42,413 nucleotides of DNA from positions 1-42,413 of the forward strand of contig JAZRYM010000055.1 in the NCBI GenBank assembly GCA_045600765.1, given 5' to 3'. The stretch's first letter is position 1, and each line of letters begins with the position of its first letter. Shown here piece after piece: positions 31,722-39,875 of the stretch. The notes beneath the pieces were generated by a model. The model was given only the letters and a program-made list of their open reading frames with translations. It did not search any database and was not told the origin of the DNA. The stretch is from RGIG426 sp045600765 (GTDB lineage Bacteria > Bacillota > Clostridia > Oscillospirales > Acutalibacteraceae). Position numbers and translations under genes: made by a program.

Positions 31722-34130
31722 GTGACACGGTATGAACAAGCGCTCGAACTGCCGAAAGTGTTGGATTTGCTCGCCGCGGAGACGGCTTCGGCAGACGCGG
31801 CGGCGCTTGCGCGCGCCCTTTCCCCCTCAACCGATGAGCGGGAGGTCGCCCGCCGCCTTGACGAGACAAGCGACGCGCAGTCGCTCCTTTTGCGGTTCGG
31901 CGCGCCCTCGTTCGGCTCCATTAAAAACATCTGCACCGCCGCCAAGCGGGCGCAGACCGGCTCACCCCTGTCGTTACGCGAACTGCTCGACGTGGCGGAA
32001 CTGCTGCGCGTGTTTCGCGGCATTTCCGAATGGCGCACCCATTTAGAGGGCGAAACCGCGCTCGACCGCGTGCTGGACAGCATTCTCCCCAACAAGTTTT
32101 TGGAGGAGAAAATCACCCACGCCGTGTTGTCGGACGACACGGTGGCGGACAGCGCCAGCCCGGAACTTGCCAACATTCGGCGCAAAATCCGCTCCGCATC
32201 CTCGCGCGTGCGGGAAAGTCTCGACAAGCTCATCCGCTCGCCCACTTACCAAAAAGCGTTGCAAGACCCCATCGTTACCCTGCGGGAAGGGCGCTTCGTC
32301 GTCCCCGTCAAAGCGGAATGTCGCGCGGAAGTGGCGGGGCTTGTTCACGGCGCGTCCTCGACCGGCGCGACCGTGTTTGTGGAACCGATGGCGGTGGTGG
32401 AAGCGAACAACGAACTGCGCCTGCTCGCCGCCAAAGAGGAGGCGGAAATCGACCGCATTGTAGCGGCGCTCTCCGCCGAAGTGGGCGGTTTTTGCGGGTC
32501 GCTGTGCGCCGGCTATGAACAGGTCGTCGCGCTCGATTTGATTTTTGCCAAAGCCCGCCTCGCCGACAAAATGCGCGCTACGCGCCCGGCGCTCCGGCAG
32601 GACGGCACTCTGAAACTCCGCCACGCGCGCCACCCGCTCATTGACCCGAAAACGGTGGTGCCGATTGACGTGGAACTGGGCGACACGTTCGACACCCTCG
32701 TCATCACCGGCCCGAACACGGGCGGCAAAACGGTGTCGCTCAAAACGGTCGGGCTGTTGTCGCTGATGACGTTGTGCGGCCTGCTTCCGCCGGTAGACAG
32801 CGGCAGTGTCGTCTCCCTTTTCTCGCACATTCTCGTGGACATCGGCGACGAACAGTCGATTGAACAGTCGCTCTCCACCTTTTCGGCGCATATGAGAAAC
32901 CTTATCGACATCCTTGCCGTCGCCGACCACGAAAGCCTTGTGCTTGTGGACGAACTGGGCGCCGGCACCGACCCCGTAGAGGGCGCGGCGCTCGCGGTCG
33001 CGATTTTGGAGCGGTTGCGCGAACAAGGGGCAAAAATTGTCGCCACCACCCACTATGCCGAGCTGAAAGCCTACGCCGTGCACGAACCGGGCGTGGAAAA
33101 CGGCAGTTGTGAGTTTGACGTCGCCACCCTGCGCCCAACCTACCGCCTGCTTGTGGGCGTGCCCGGGCGGTCAAACGCCTTTGCCGTGTCCGAGCGGCTC
33201 GGTATGTTGCCCGACGTGGTGGAGCGCGCCAAAACGCTCGTTTCGGGTGACGACCGTAAGATGGAAGACGTCGTCGTGCGCCTCGATGAACAGCGCCACG
33301 CGCTCGAACAAGAGCTCGCCGATGCCAAACAATCGCGCACCGGCGCGGAACGCGAGGCGGCGGCGGCAAAAGCGCGCGCCGAAGAAATGGAGCGCGAGCG
33401 CAAAAAAGCGCTTGCCGAGGCACGCGCCGAAGCGAAAAAGATTGTGGAGCACGCACGACTCGATGCGGAGCAGTTGCTTGACGAGCTGAACCGCCTGAAA
33501 AAGCAGAAAAACGCCGCCGATTTCGCCGACAAGGCCTCCGCCGCCAAAACGCGGTTGCGGCGGCAGTTGTCCGTGATGGAGGACGCGCTTGACCCGGTAG
33601 AAACGCCTGCGGTTACGGAACTGTACGTGTTGCCGCGCCCGCTGAAAGTGGGCGACACGGTGACCATCGCCGACCTCGGAAAAGAGGGTACGGTGCTCTC
33701 CCTGCCCGATAAAAACGAACTGGTGGAAATCCAAGCGGGCGTGTTGCGTACGCGGATACCCCTTTCGAATCTGCGGTTGTGCGAGGCGGCAAGCGCCAAG
33801 GCGCAAACGCAAAAAGCCGCCAAAAAAGTCCGCACCGTTCCCCCCGCCAAAACCGGCGATTCCGCCGAACTCGGGCGCGCACGCGGTACCGGACTGGAAC
33901 TCGACTTGCGCGGGATGGCGGTGGACGAAGCGCTCCCCGCGGTGGACTTGTTCCTTGACCGCGCGGTGCTCGCGGGCATTCCCGCCGTCACCCTCATTCA
34001 CGGCAAAGGTACCGGCGTGCTCCGCGCCGCGGTGCAGCAGCATTTGCGCACTCACCCGTCGGTCAAATCGTTCCGCCTCGGCACCTACGGCGAGGGCGAA
34101 AACGGCGTTACCATCGCCGAATTGAAATAA
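31722..34130 (+). CDS. mutS2: Endonuclease MutS2
   Basis: MutS-family ATPase with a C-terminal Smr nuclease domain, acting against homologous recombination and in ribosome rescue in Firmicutes. 802 residues: MutS core with Walker A GPNTGGKT (330-337), Walker B LVLVDELGAGTDPVEGAALA and the following ATTHYAELKAYA. A long charged coiled coil spans about 515-600, a KOW-like segment about 643-685, and the Smr domain is at 726-802 with both signature motifs, LDLR (727-730) and HGKGTG (760-765). The start is GTG with GAGGGGG upstream. Confidence 0.97.
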   Translation: MTRYEQALELPKVLDLLAAETASADAAALARALSPSTDEREVARRLDETSDAQSLLLRFGAPSFGSIKNICTAAKRAQTGSPLSLRELLDVAELLRVFRGISEWRTHLEGETALDRVLDSILPNKFLEEKITHAVLSDDTVADSASPELANIRRKIRSASSRVRESLDKLIRSPTYQKALQDPIVTLREGRFVVPVKAECRAEVAGLVHGASSTGATVFVEPMAVVEANNELRLLAAKEEAEIDRIVAALSAEVGGFCGSLCAGYEQVVALDLIFAKARLADKMRATRPALRQDGTLKLRHARHPLIDPKTVVPIDVELGDTFDTLVITGPNTGGKTVSLKTVGLLSLMTLCGLLPPVDSGSVVSLFSHILVDIGDEQSIEQSLSTFSAHMRNLIDILAVADHESLVLVDELGAGTDPVEGAALAVAILERLREQGAKIVATTHYAELKAYAVHEPGVENGSCEFDVATLRPTYRLLVGVPGRSNAFAVSERLGMLPDVVERAKTLVSGDDRKMEDVVVRLDEQRHALEQELADAKQSRTGAEREAAAAKARAEEMERERKKALAEARAEAKKIVEHARLDAEQLLDELNRLKKQKNAADFADKASAAKTRLRRQLSVMEDALDPVETPAVTELYVLPRPLKVGDTVTIADLGKEGTVLSLPDKNELVEIQAGVLRTRIPLSNLRLCEAASAKAQTQKAAKKVRTVPPAKTGDSAELGRARGTGLELDLRGMAVDEALPAVDLFLDRAVLAGIPAVTLIHGKGTGVLRAAVQQHLRTHPSVKSFRLGTYGEGENGVTIAELK

Positions 34131-34176
34131 CCAAAACCTACCCCGCGAAAAACGAGAAACAACCAAAACCTGCCCC
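34131..34176 (-). repeat. Two copies of the dispersed motif between mutS2 and the helicase gene
   Basis: Minus strand GGGGTAGGTTTTGG (34131-34144) and GGGGCAGGTTTTGGTTG (34160-34176), direct tandem with a 32-bp period, starting at the first base after the mutS2 stop. Confidence 0.8.
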
Positions 34177-34214
34177 TTATATTCAACCTTACCAAACATA
34201 CGGAGGACTTTTTT

Positions 34215-35393
34215 GTGAGCAACGAACAACCCGAAGTCTTGTCGTTTGACGCGCTGGAATTACAGCCGGAAACGACCAGAGCCCTTGATAAAATGGGCTT
34301 TCACACCCCTACCCCTATCCAGATGAAAGCCATTCCCGCCGTGCGCGACGGCTATGACGTAATCGCCAAAGCGCCGACGGGTACCGGTAAAACCTGCGCG
34401 TTCGGCATCCCGATTTTGGAGTGCCTCGACCTCGACTGCACCGACGTGCAGGCGGTGGTGGTGTGCCCCACGCGCGAACTGTGTCTGCAAATTACCGACG
34501 ACCTGCGCCGTTTGGCGGCGTTTCGTCCCGGCGTACATATCGTTCCCGTCTACGGCGGGCAAAGTATGAACACCCAAATCAACGCGATGAAGAAAAAACC
34601 GCAAATCGTGGTCGCCACACCCGGCCGCCTGCTCGACCTGATGGGACGGCGGGTGGTATGGCTCGGCAACGTCTACACCGTGGTGCTCGACGAAGCGGAC
34701 GAGATGCTGAAAATGGGCTTTATCCGCGATGTACGCAAGATTTTGCACGCCACACCCGCCGACACGCAAGTGGTGATGTTCAGCGCCACCATTTCCCGCG
34801 ACGTGGAAGACGTCGCGTGGGAATATCAGCGCAACGCGGTGCAAATTGAGGTGGAATCAAAAGGCGATAACCGCCCCTCTATTCAACAATACGCCCTGCG
34901 CTCCTCCGGCAGTCAGCGCCTTGCGGATATGCTGAAAATCATCGCCGCGCTCGATTTACACCGCGTAATGGTGTTTTGCAACCGCAAATCCACCGTGCGC
35001 CAAGTATGCGCGCAACTCAAACGGCAGGGCAAATCCGCCGATTGCCTGCACGGCGACATCTCGCAAGGGCAGCGCAACCAAGTGATGACCGGCTACCGCA
35101 AAGGCAAATTTGAAATTTTGGTCGCCACCGACGTGGCGGCGCGCGGCATCGACGTGGACGACGTGGAAGCCGTGTTTAACTACGACATTCCCGAAGAAAA
35201 CGAGTATTATCTCCACCGCATCGGCCGCACCGGCCGCGCCAAGCGCCACGGGATTTCGGTCACGTTCTGGTCGCTCGGCGACGAATTTCGGATGCGCGAC
35301 ATCCGCCGCCGCACCCATTCGGACATCGCCGACGTCACCCTCGGCGCAGACGGCAAGTTTGTCCCCACCGAGCCGGAAGAGAACGCGGAATAA
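34215..35393 (+). CDS. DEAD-box RNA helicase, short form
   Basis: ATP-dependent RNA helicase, 392 residues containing only the two RecA-like domains. Q motif GFHTPTPIQMKAIP, motif I APTGTGKT, PTREL, TPGRLLD, motif II DEAD, SAT (VVMFSATIS), then VATDVAARGIDVDDV and HRIGRTGRAKR. There is no C-terminal RNA-binding domain as in CshA or DbpA; it ends in an acidic tail PTEPEENAE. The GTG start has ACGGAGGA upstream. In a run of ribosome-maturation genes, a role in ribosome assembly is plausible but inferred. Confidence 0.95.
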   Translation: MSNEQPEVLSFDALELQPETTRALDKMGFHTPTPIQMKAIPAVRDGYDVIAKAPTGTGKTCAFGIPILECLDLDCTDVQAVVVCPTRELCLQITDDLRRLAAFRPGVHIVPVYGGQSMNTQINAMKKKPQIVVATPGRLLDLMGRRVVWLGNVYTVVLDEADEMLKMGFIRDVRKILHATPADTQVVMFSATISRDVEDVAWEYQRNAVQIEVESKGDNRPSIQQYALRSSGSQRLADMLKIIAALDLHRVMVFCNRKSTVRQVCAQLKRQGKSADCLHGDISQGQRNQVMTGYRKGKFEILVATDVAARGIDVDDVEAVFNYDIPEENEYYLHRIGRTGRAKRHGISVTFWSLGDEFRMRDIRRRTHSDIADVTLGADGKFVPTEPEENAE

Positions 35394-35448
35394 GGGGTAG
35401 TTTTTCGTTTGCTTGTTGTGCCCTCGCTTTTTAGGGGGTATATTTTGG
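35394..35448 (+). repeat. Two degenerate copies of the dispersed motif after the helicase gene
   Basis: GGGGTAGTTTTTCG (35394-35407) starts at the first base after the TAA stop; GGGGGTATATTTTGG (35434-35448) follows 40 bp on. Confidence 0.5.
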
Positions 35449-35482
35449 CTTTCTTGTGATTTTTACGAAAGGAGAGGTCGCC

Positions 35483-36364
35483 GTGGCTTGCTATAACCGC
35501 TTTTTGTTCGTCTGCTCCGGCAACACCTGCCGCAGTCCGATGGCGGCGGCGTTGTTCCGCAAAATGGCGGCGGAACGCGGGTTACCTATCGTCGCCGTGT
35601 CCGCCGGGCTCGCGGCGGTCAGCGGTTCGCCCGCTTCCGCGAACGCGGTACAAGCGCTCGCCGAAGAAGGGATTGATTTGAGCCGCCACCTCTCGAAACC
35701 GGTCACAAAAGAACTGTGCGACGAGGCGCAAATGATTGCCGTGATGGGCGAACACCACCGCTTGGCGCTCATCGCCGCCGACGTTGACCCGCGCAAAATC
35801 GTGGTGCTCGGCGGCGGCGTGCCTGACCCGTTCGGCGGCTCGCTCGACGTGTACCGCGACACCCGCGACGCGCTGAAAGCGATTTTGCCCGCCCTGCTCC
35901 CGCCGTTTCGCATCGTGCCTATGGGCGAACGGCACATCGCGCCTCTCGCCGCGCTCGAACGGGAATGTTTCTCGCAACCCTGGTCGGAAACGGGACTTTC
36001 TGCCGAATTGCAAAACGACACCGCCGTTTTCCTCGTCGCGGAAAACGAGGCGGGCGAGGTGCTCGGCTTTCTCGGAATGCATCACGTTTTAGACGAATGC
36101 GACATCGCCCAAGTGGCGGTTTCTGCGCGCTTTCGGCGGCAGGGGGTAGGTTTTTGGTTGCTTTCCGCCGCCAAACGCTACGGCGAGGAACACGACGTGC
36201 GCCGCCTGATGCTGGAAACGCGCCAAAGCAACACCCCCGCGCGCACGCTGTATGAACGGTTCGGCTTTGTGCAGGACGGGTTCCGCCCGCACTTTTATGA
36301 AGCGCCCGCCGAAGACGCGGTGCTTTACTCTTACTACTTGAAAAAGGACGGCGATTTCCTGTGA
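35483..36364 (+). CDS. Fusion protein: YwlE-like low-molecular-weight phosphatase + RimI N-acetyltransferase
   Basis: One 293-residue frame carries two enzymes. Residues 4-140 are a low-molecular-weight phosphatase with P-loop CSGNTCRS (nucleophile Cys11, Arg17) and general acid Asp115 in PDPFGGSLDVY. Thr15 is the residue that marks protein-arginine phosphatases such as YwlE, where tyrosine phosphatases have Ile. Residues 143-288 are a RimI-type GNAT (FRIVPMGERHIAPLAALERECFSQPW, acetyl-CoA loop VAVSARFRRQGVG), which N-acetylates ribosomal protein S18. There is almost no linker. GTG start with AAAGGAGAGG upstream; the stop overlaps the tsaD start as GTGA. RimI beside tsaD is common; the N-terminal fusion is the odd part. 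Confidence 0.9.
   Translation: MACYNRFLFVCSGNTCRSPMAAALFRKMAAERGLPIVAVSAGLAAVSGSPASANAVQALAEEGIDLSRHLSKPVTKELCDEAQMIAVMGEHHRLALIAADVDPRKIVVLGGGVPDPFGGSLDVYRDTRDALKAILPALLPPFRIVPMGERHIAPLAALERECFSQPWSETGLSAELQNDTAVFLVAENEAGEVLGFLGMHHVLDECDIAQVAVSARFRRQGVGFWLLSAAKRYGEEHDVRRLMLETRQSNTPARTLYERFGFVQDGFRPHFYEAPAEDAVLYSYYLKKDGDFL
36143..36157 (+). repeat. Copy of the dispersed motif inside the RimI coding region
   Basis: GGGGTAGGTTTTTGG, followed by TTG as in the intergenic copies, encodes part of the acetyl-CoA loop and next helix (GVGFWL). It has one extra T relative to the core. Confidence 0.6.
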
Positions 36365-37377
36365 ACATTTTAGCGCTCGAATCCTCTTGCGACGAAACCG
36401 CCGCCGCGGTCGTCAAAGACGGCCGCACCGTGCTGTCGAACATCGTCGCATCGCAGGTGGAAGAACACCAGCTGTACGGCGGGGTCGTGCCCGAAATTGC
36501 GAGCCGCCGCCACACCGAAGCGGTGTCCGGCGTGACCCGCGAAGCCTTGTCGCAAGCGGGTTTGACCCTTTCGGATATTGATGCGATTGCCGTCACCGCC
36601 GCGCCGGGATTAATCGGCGCACTTTTGGTCGGTGTCAACTTCGCCAAAGGGCTTGCCGCCGCCACGGGCTTGCCGCTCGTGCCGGTACACCACCTGCGCG
36701 GCCACATCGCCGCCAACTACTTGGCGCACCCGGATTTGGAGCCGCCGTTTTTGTGCCTGGTCGTGTCCGGCGGTCACAGCCACATCGTCACCGTCAATGA
36801 CTACACCGATTTTACCGTCATCGGCCGCACGCGGGACGACGCGGCGGGCGAATGTTTTGACAAAGCCGCCCGCGCAATGGGAATGCCCTATCCCGGCGGC
36901 ATCGCGCTCGATGCCCGCGCCGAAAACGGCAACCCCGAAGCCTACCTCTTCCCGCGACCGCGGGTGGACGGAAGCCCCTACGATTTCAGTTTTTCCGGGC
37001 TCAAAACCGCCGTGCTCAACCTCTTACATAACGCGGAGCAAAAGGGCGAAACCGTGAGCATCGACGACGTGTGCGCCTCCTTCCGCGCGAAAGTAGTGGA
37101 ACTGCTGTGCGACAACACGCTTGCCGCCGCGGACGAACTGGGCGCAAAAACGCTTGTGCTGGCGGGCGGCGTATCCGCCAACAAAGCGCTTCGCCGCGAA
37201 ATGCAGGCGCGGTGCGACAAAACGGGTCGTCGGCTCTTTATCCCGCCGCTGACCCTTTGCGGCGACAACGCCGCGATGATTGGCGCGCAGGGGTATTATG
37301 AATTTTTGGCGGGTCACACCGCCGACGAAACGCTCAACGCCACCGCCTCGCTGCCCATCACCGACGTGCCGATGTAA
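36361..37377 (+). CDS. tsaD: tRNA N6-adenosine threonylcarbamoyltransferase TsaD
   Basis: Transfers threonylcarbamoyl to A37 of ANN-decoding tRNAs (t6A) with TsaB/TsaE. 338 residues: N-terminus ILALESSCDETAAAVV, VPEIASRRH, metal-binding PVHHLRGHIAA (His111, His115), LVVSGGHSHIV, TRDDAAGECFDKAARAMG, and LCGDNAAMIG near the end. The GTG start overlaps the upstream stop by 4 nt. It is the last gene before a strong terminator. tsaB/tsaE are not in the window. Confidence 0.98.
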   Translation: MNILALESSCDETAAAVVKDGRTVLSNIVASQVEEHQLYGGVVPEIASRRHTEAVSGVTREALSQAGLTLSDIDAIAVTAAPGLIGALLVGVNFAKGLAAATGLPLVPVHHLRGHIAANYLAHPDLEPPFLCLVVSGGHSHIVTVNDYTDFTVIGRTRDDAAGECFDKAARAMGMPYPGGIALDARAENGNPEAYLFPRPRVDGSPYDFSFSGLKTAVLNLLHNAEQKGETVSIDDVCASFRAKVVELLCDNTLAAADELGAKTLVLAGGVSANKALRREMQARCDKTGRRLFIPPLTLCGDNAAMIGAQGYYEFLAGHTADETLNATASLPITDVPM

Positions 37378-37392
37378 TTTTTTGCATAGAAA

Positions 37393-37426
37393 ACAGCCCC
37401 TCACGACCGTGAGGGGCTGTTTTTCT
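37393..37426 (+). terminator. Terminator at the end of the phoH-tsaD run
   Basis: Perfect 12 bp stem ACAGCCCCTCAC/GTGAGGGGCTGT with 4-base loop, then TTTTCTTT. Confidence 0.93.
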
Positions 37427-37441
37427 TTATTCTGTTTTTGG

Positions 37442-39022
37442 TTACGCGCCCAACGTCTGGATAATCCCCGCTAAATACTTGCGAAGTTGCAGAACGTCTT
37501 TCATGTTCACCTCAGCATCTTGGTTGCAGTCGGCGTTCGCTTCCACATACGCGGTTTCCATCCCCACAAGATGTTTGCGAAGCGCGAGCACGTCTTTCAT
37601 GTTCACCGCGCCGTCACCGTTCACATCGCCGAGCATTCCCGCTTCTTCAAACTCTGCCGTGACGATAACTGCATAAGCAGGCATGGTGAACTGATAGGTT
37701 CCGTCAGTCTGCAATGCAAAGTTCACTTCCGGATTGGCAATGTCATCGAAAGTATATACGGATTCCTGACCATCGCCAAACGACACTGTGAGAGTCTTAT
37801 CTTTCATATTGTATACGCTGCTGTGCGCGGTGTGTTTCAAACCGTCTGTGGAATCGTAAGTACCGTCAGCTTCATATGCAGCATATTTTTCGAGCAGATT
37901 CTTAGGAGCATCCTCTGCCAAAACCTTTTCTTTCGTCCAATAGCTCATTGGGTGCTCATCAAAAGTCGGAACCATATCGGTTCGATAGAATTCGGAGCAC
38001 CAGAACGGGTCGGTATTCTTATCGTATGTTTTGGTGTACGTTACCGATTCCAGCAGTTCCGCCATTCCTTCCTTGGTGCCGGCCGTGGCATAGGAGTCAC
38101 TGAGAATAAAGTATCTTTCCAAGCCAATGGCATGATGAGGAAAGTTATTTATACTTCTACCACGCAAAAAGTTTTCTTCTTCGAACAGATGATTGTAAAA
38201 GTCGGTCATTATCCATTGTTCTTGTTCTGCAAACTTAACGCCTTCGCCGGTAAATTCAACAATTACAGTACTATTTTCGTCTGCAATCATGATGTGAGCA
38301 TCCCAGTCATCCGAAAGCGGTGTGATGTCATGGGCATCAATATAAGTTTTCGCCTCTGGTACACTTCCACAAAAATCAAGGATTTCGCGCACAAGATGCA
38401 CTACCATAACTTCCGGCGCTCCGTCATTCGTATGAGAATGGGGATTCTCCTTAATATCCGCCGTACTTACACCGCCAATACTGCATACAAGACCTGCATC
38501 ATTGATACCGTCTGTGATCAAGTATGCAAGTTGTTTTAATGTTTCGGCATCATACGCAGTGCCGGTAACATCGAGGGAATACGGATTTGCTACGCCGATC
38601 GTTGCGTGGGGGTGGCTTGTCGGATCCGCTTCTGTTTTTATCACAATTTCATTATTATCGTTGATGTAATAGTCAAAATTGTGTGCGAGGAAATCTCCGT
38701 TTCTGACAGTACTGCCGCCGAATCCCGCGGCATTTACGTTTGGTGCGGTGATGCCGCTCGGGTCAACGATGACTAACTGCATATCGGTTCCTGTCAGCGA
38801 TTTGAGCCGATATCCCTCTTCCGGTTTGACCGTAACCGTCACGGTATCGCCCTCTGCGGCGTTCTCCTTGTCAATGGTGATATAGCCGTGATTCGTTTCC
38901 GCGTCACTTTCCGGCGTGCCGTTGGTGACGGTGAAATCACCTCCCGCCGCCAGCGCCGTCACCGGCAGGAAGGTGACAATCATCATTACTGATAAGACGA
39001 TTGCCAAAATGCGTTTTGTCAT
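37442..39022 (-). CDS. Secreted choloylglycine-hydrolase-like (Ntn) protein with split B-repeat and C-terminal dockerin
   Basis: 526 residues. Signal peptide 1-26 (ending ALAA). Residues 44-94 look like the first half of a bacterial B-repeat (TIDKENAAEGDTVTVTVKP). Residues about 104-425 match the choloylglycine hydrolase/linear amide C-N hydrolase pattern: GDFLAHNFDYYIND, LITDGINDAGL, DAHIMIADENSTVIVEF, WIMTDFYNH, then HTAHSSVYNMKDKTLTV. Residues 431-458 (TDGTYQFTMPAYAVIVTAEF) look like the second half of the B-repeat. A dockerin follows (about 464-520, GDVNGDGAVNMKD and CNQDAEVNMKD). The nucleophile Cys is replaced by Ser104, family Arg by His114, and Asn by Asp274. The middle has visibly lower GC. 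Start 39022 has AAAGGAG and a promoter just upstream; a longer frame crosses that promoter. Confidence 0.78.
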   Translation of the reverse strand: MTKRILAIVLSVMMIVTFLPVTALAAGGDFTVTNGTPESDAETNHGYITIDKENAAEGDTVTVTVKPEEGYRLKSLTGTDMQLVIVDPSGITAPNVNAAGFGGSTVRNGDFLAHNFDYYINDNNEIVIKTEADPTSHPHATIGVANPYSLDVTGTAYDAETLKQLAYLITDGINDAGLVCSIGGVSTADIKENPHSHTNDGAPEVMVVHLVREILDFCGSVPEAKTYIDAHDITPLSDDWDAHIMIADENSTVIVEFTGEGVKFAEQEQWIMTDFYNHLFEEENFLRGRSINNFPHHAIGLERYFILSDSYATAGTKEGMAELLESVTYTKTYDKNTDPFWCSEFYRTDMVPTFDEHPMSYWTKEKVLAEDAPKNLLEKYAAYEADGTYDSTDGLKHTAHSSVYNMKDKTLTVSFGDGQESVYTFDDIANPEVNFALQTDGTYQFTMPAYAVIVTAEFEEAGMLGDVNGDGAVNMKDVLALRKHLVGMETAYVEANADCNQDAEVNMKDVLQLRKYLAGIIQTLGA

Positions 39023-39077
39023 AAAAATCCTCTCCTTTTTCATTTTTCCCGCGGAGTAGCCCTTGGGTATTGATTTC

Positions 39078-39106
39078 ATTATACCATAAAAAGAAAACTT
39101 TGTAAA
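39078..39106 (-). promoter_or_regulatory. Promoter of the dockerin/hydrolase-like gene
   Basis: Minus strand TTTACA, 17 bp, TATAAT, 55 bp before the chosen ATG. Confidence 0.8.
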
Positions 39107-39204
39107 GAAGAAAGAGGAACCGCCACAAAACACCACCCAAAAGCAAAAACAGAGTGTATAATTCGCTCTGTTTTTACGGTTTGTATTGTGTTTTGCCCTA
39201 AAAA

Positions 39205-39798
39205 TCACTCGTTTTCGACCTTGACGATGTTTTTCGCGAGACGGTCGCCGAAAGCGACCTCATAAATTTCGTGGTAGCGGTCGAACGAAAGGCGGTCGCC
39301 GGTGGTCAAAATCTCCATTTCCACGCCAAAGAGGTTGGCGGAGTAATCGGGCATTTCCACCATCCCGCACCGCAGATAAAAATTCTTGCGGCGCTGTCGC
39401 AGGTCGTGTTCCGGCGACGGTTTTTTGGTAGTCTCCACTTCAAGCAAAAACAACTTGTCCGCGTACCGCTCCCGCAACAGCGCGAGCGCGGCGGCACCGA
39501 TGCCCTGCCCGCGACAATCCGGCTCGGTCGCAAAATAGTCGAGCAACACGCGGTCTGCGCAGTTAAGGGTGACCGCCATACCGACAAACGCGCCCTCGCG
39601 CGTTATCGCCCACACGTCGGACAATCCCTGCCGCCGTTTTTTCGCAATCAGCCACCACGGGCGACGTTCCGCTTTCGGAAAGGCTTGCACGTACAATTTT
39701 TTCATTTGGCGCACGTCTTGCCGGGTCGCATCGCGCAAAGCAACCCCGTTTTCCGCTTGTTCGCGCACAACGTCACCCCTTTCCGAAGAACGCTCCAC
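39205..39798 (-). CDS. GNAT-family acetyltransferase
   Basis: 197-residue GNAT protein. The N-terminal strand is NGVALRDATRQDVRQMKKLYVQAFPKAERRPWW, and the acetyl-CoA loop DYFATEPDCRGQGIGAAALALLRERY has the R/Q-x-x-G-x-G motif (RGQGIG). The later part NFYLRCGMVEMPDYSANLFG is the usual GNAT end with an F/Y-Y-x-R-x-G-F-like segment. The start is GTG at 39798 with AAAGGGGG eight bases upstream. It lies downstream of folD but behind a terminator, so it is likely separate. Substrate unknown; the ERRPWW-type pocket is seen in small-molecule acetyltransferases. Confidence 0.85.
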   Translation of the reverse strand: MERSSERGDVVREQAENGVALRDATRQDVRQMKKLYVQAFPKAERRPWWLIAKKRRQGLSDVWAITREGAFVGMAVTLNCADRVLLDYFATEPDCRGQGIGAAALALLRERYADKLFLLEVETTKKPSPEHDLRQRRKNFYLRCGMVEMPDYSANLFGVEMEILTTGDRLSFDRYHEIYEVAFGDRLAKNIVKVENE

Positions 39799-39820
39799 GT
39801 AAGTTCCCCCTTTTCAAAGC

Positions 39821-39846
39821 AAAAGAGCGCGTTTTCGCGCTCTTTT
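39821..39846. terminator. Terminator after folD
   Basis: Perfect 11 bp stem AAAAGAGCGCG/CGCGCTCTTTT with a TTTT loop; the stem ends give A/T tracts on both sides. Confidence 0.85.
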
Positions 39847-39875
39847 CTTATACGGTCTGTAATATTTCTTGCGAT

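Noticed and set aside
34131..34176. Dispersed motif copies as plain intrinsic terminators
   Set aside because: Single copies have no internal dyad and no following T-run, they occur in both orientations, and two lie inside conserved coding sequence.
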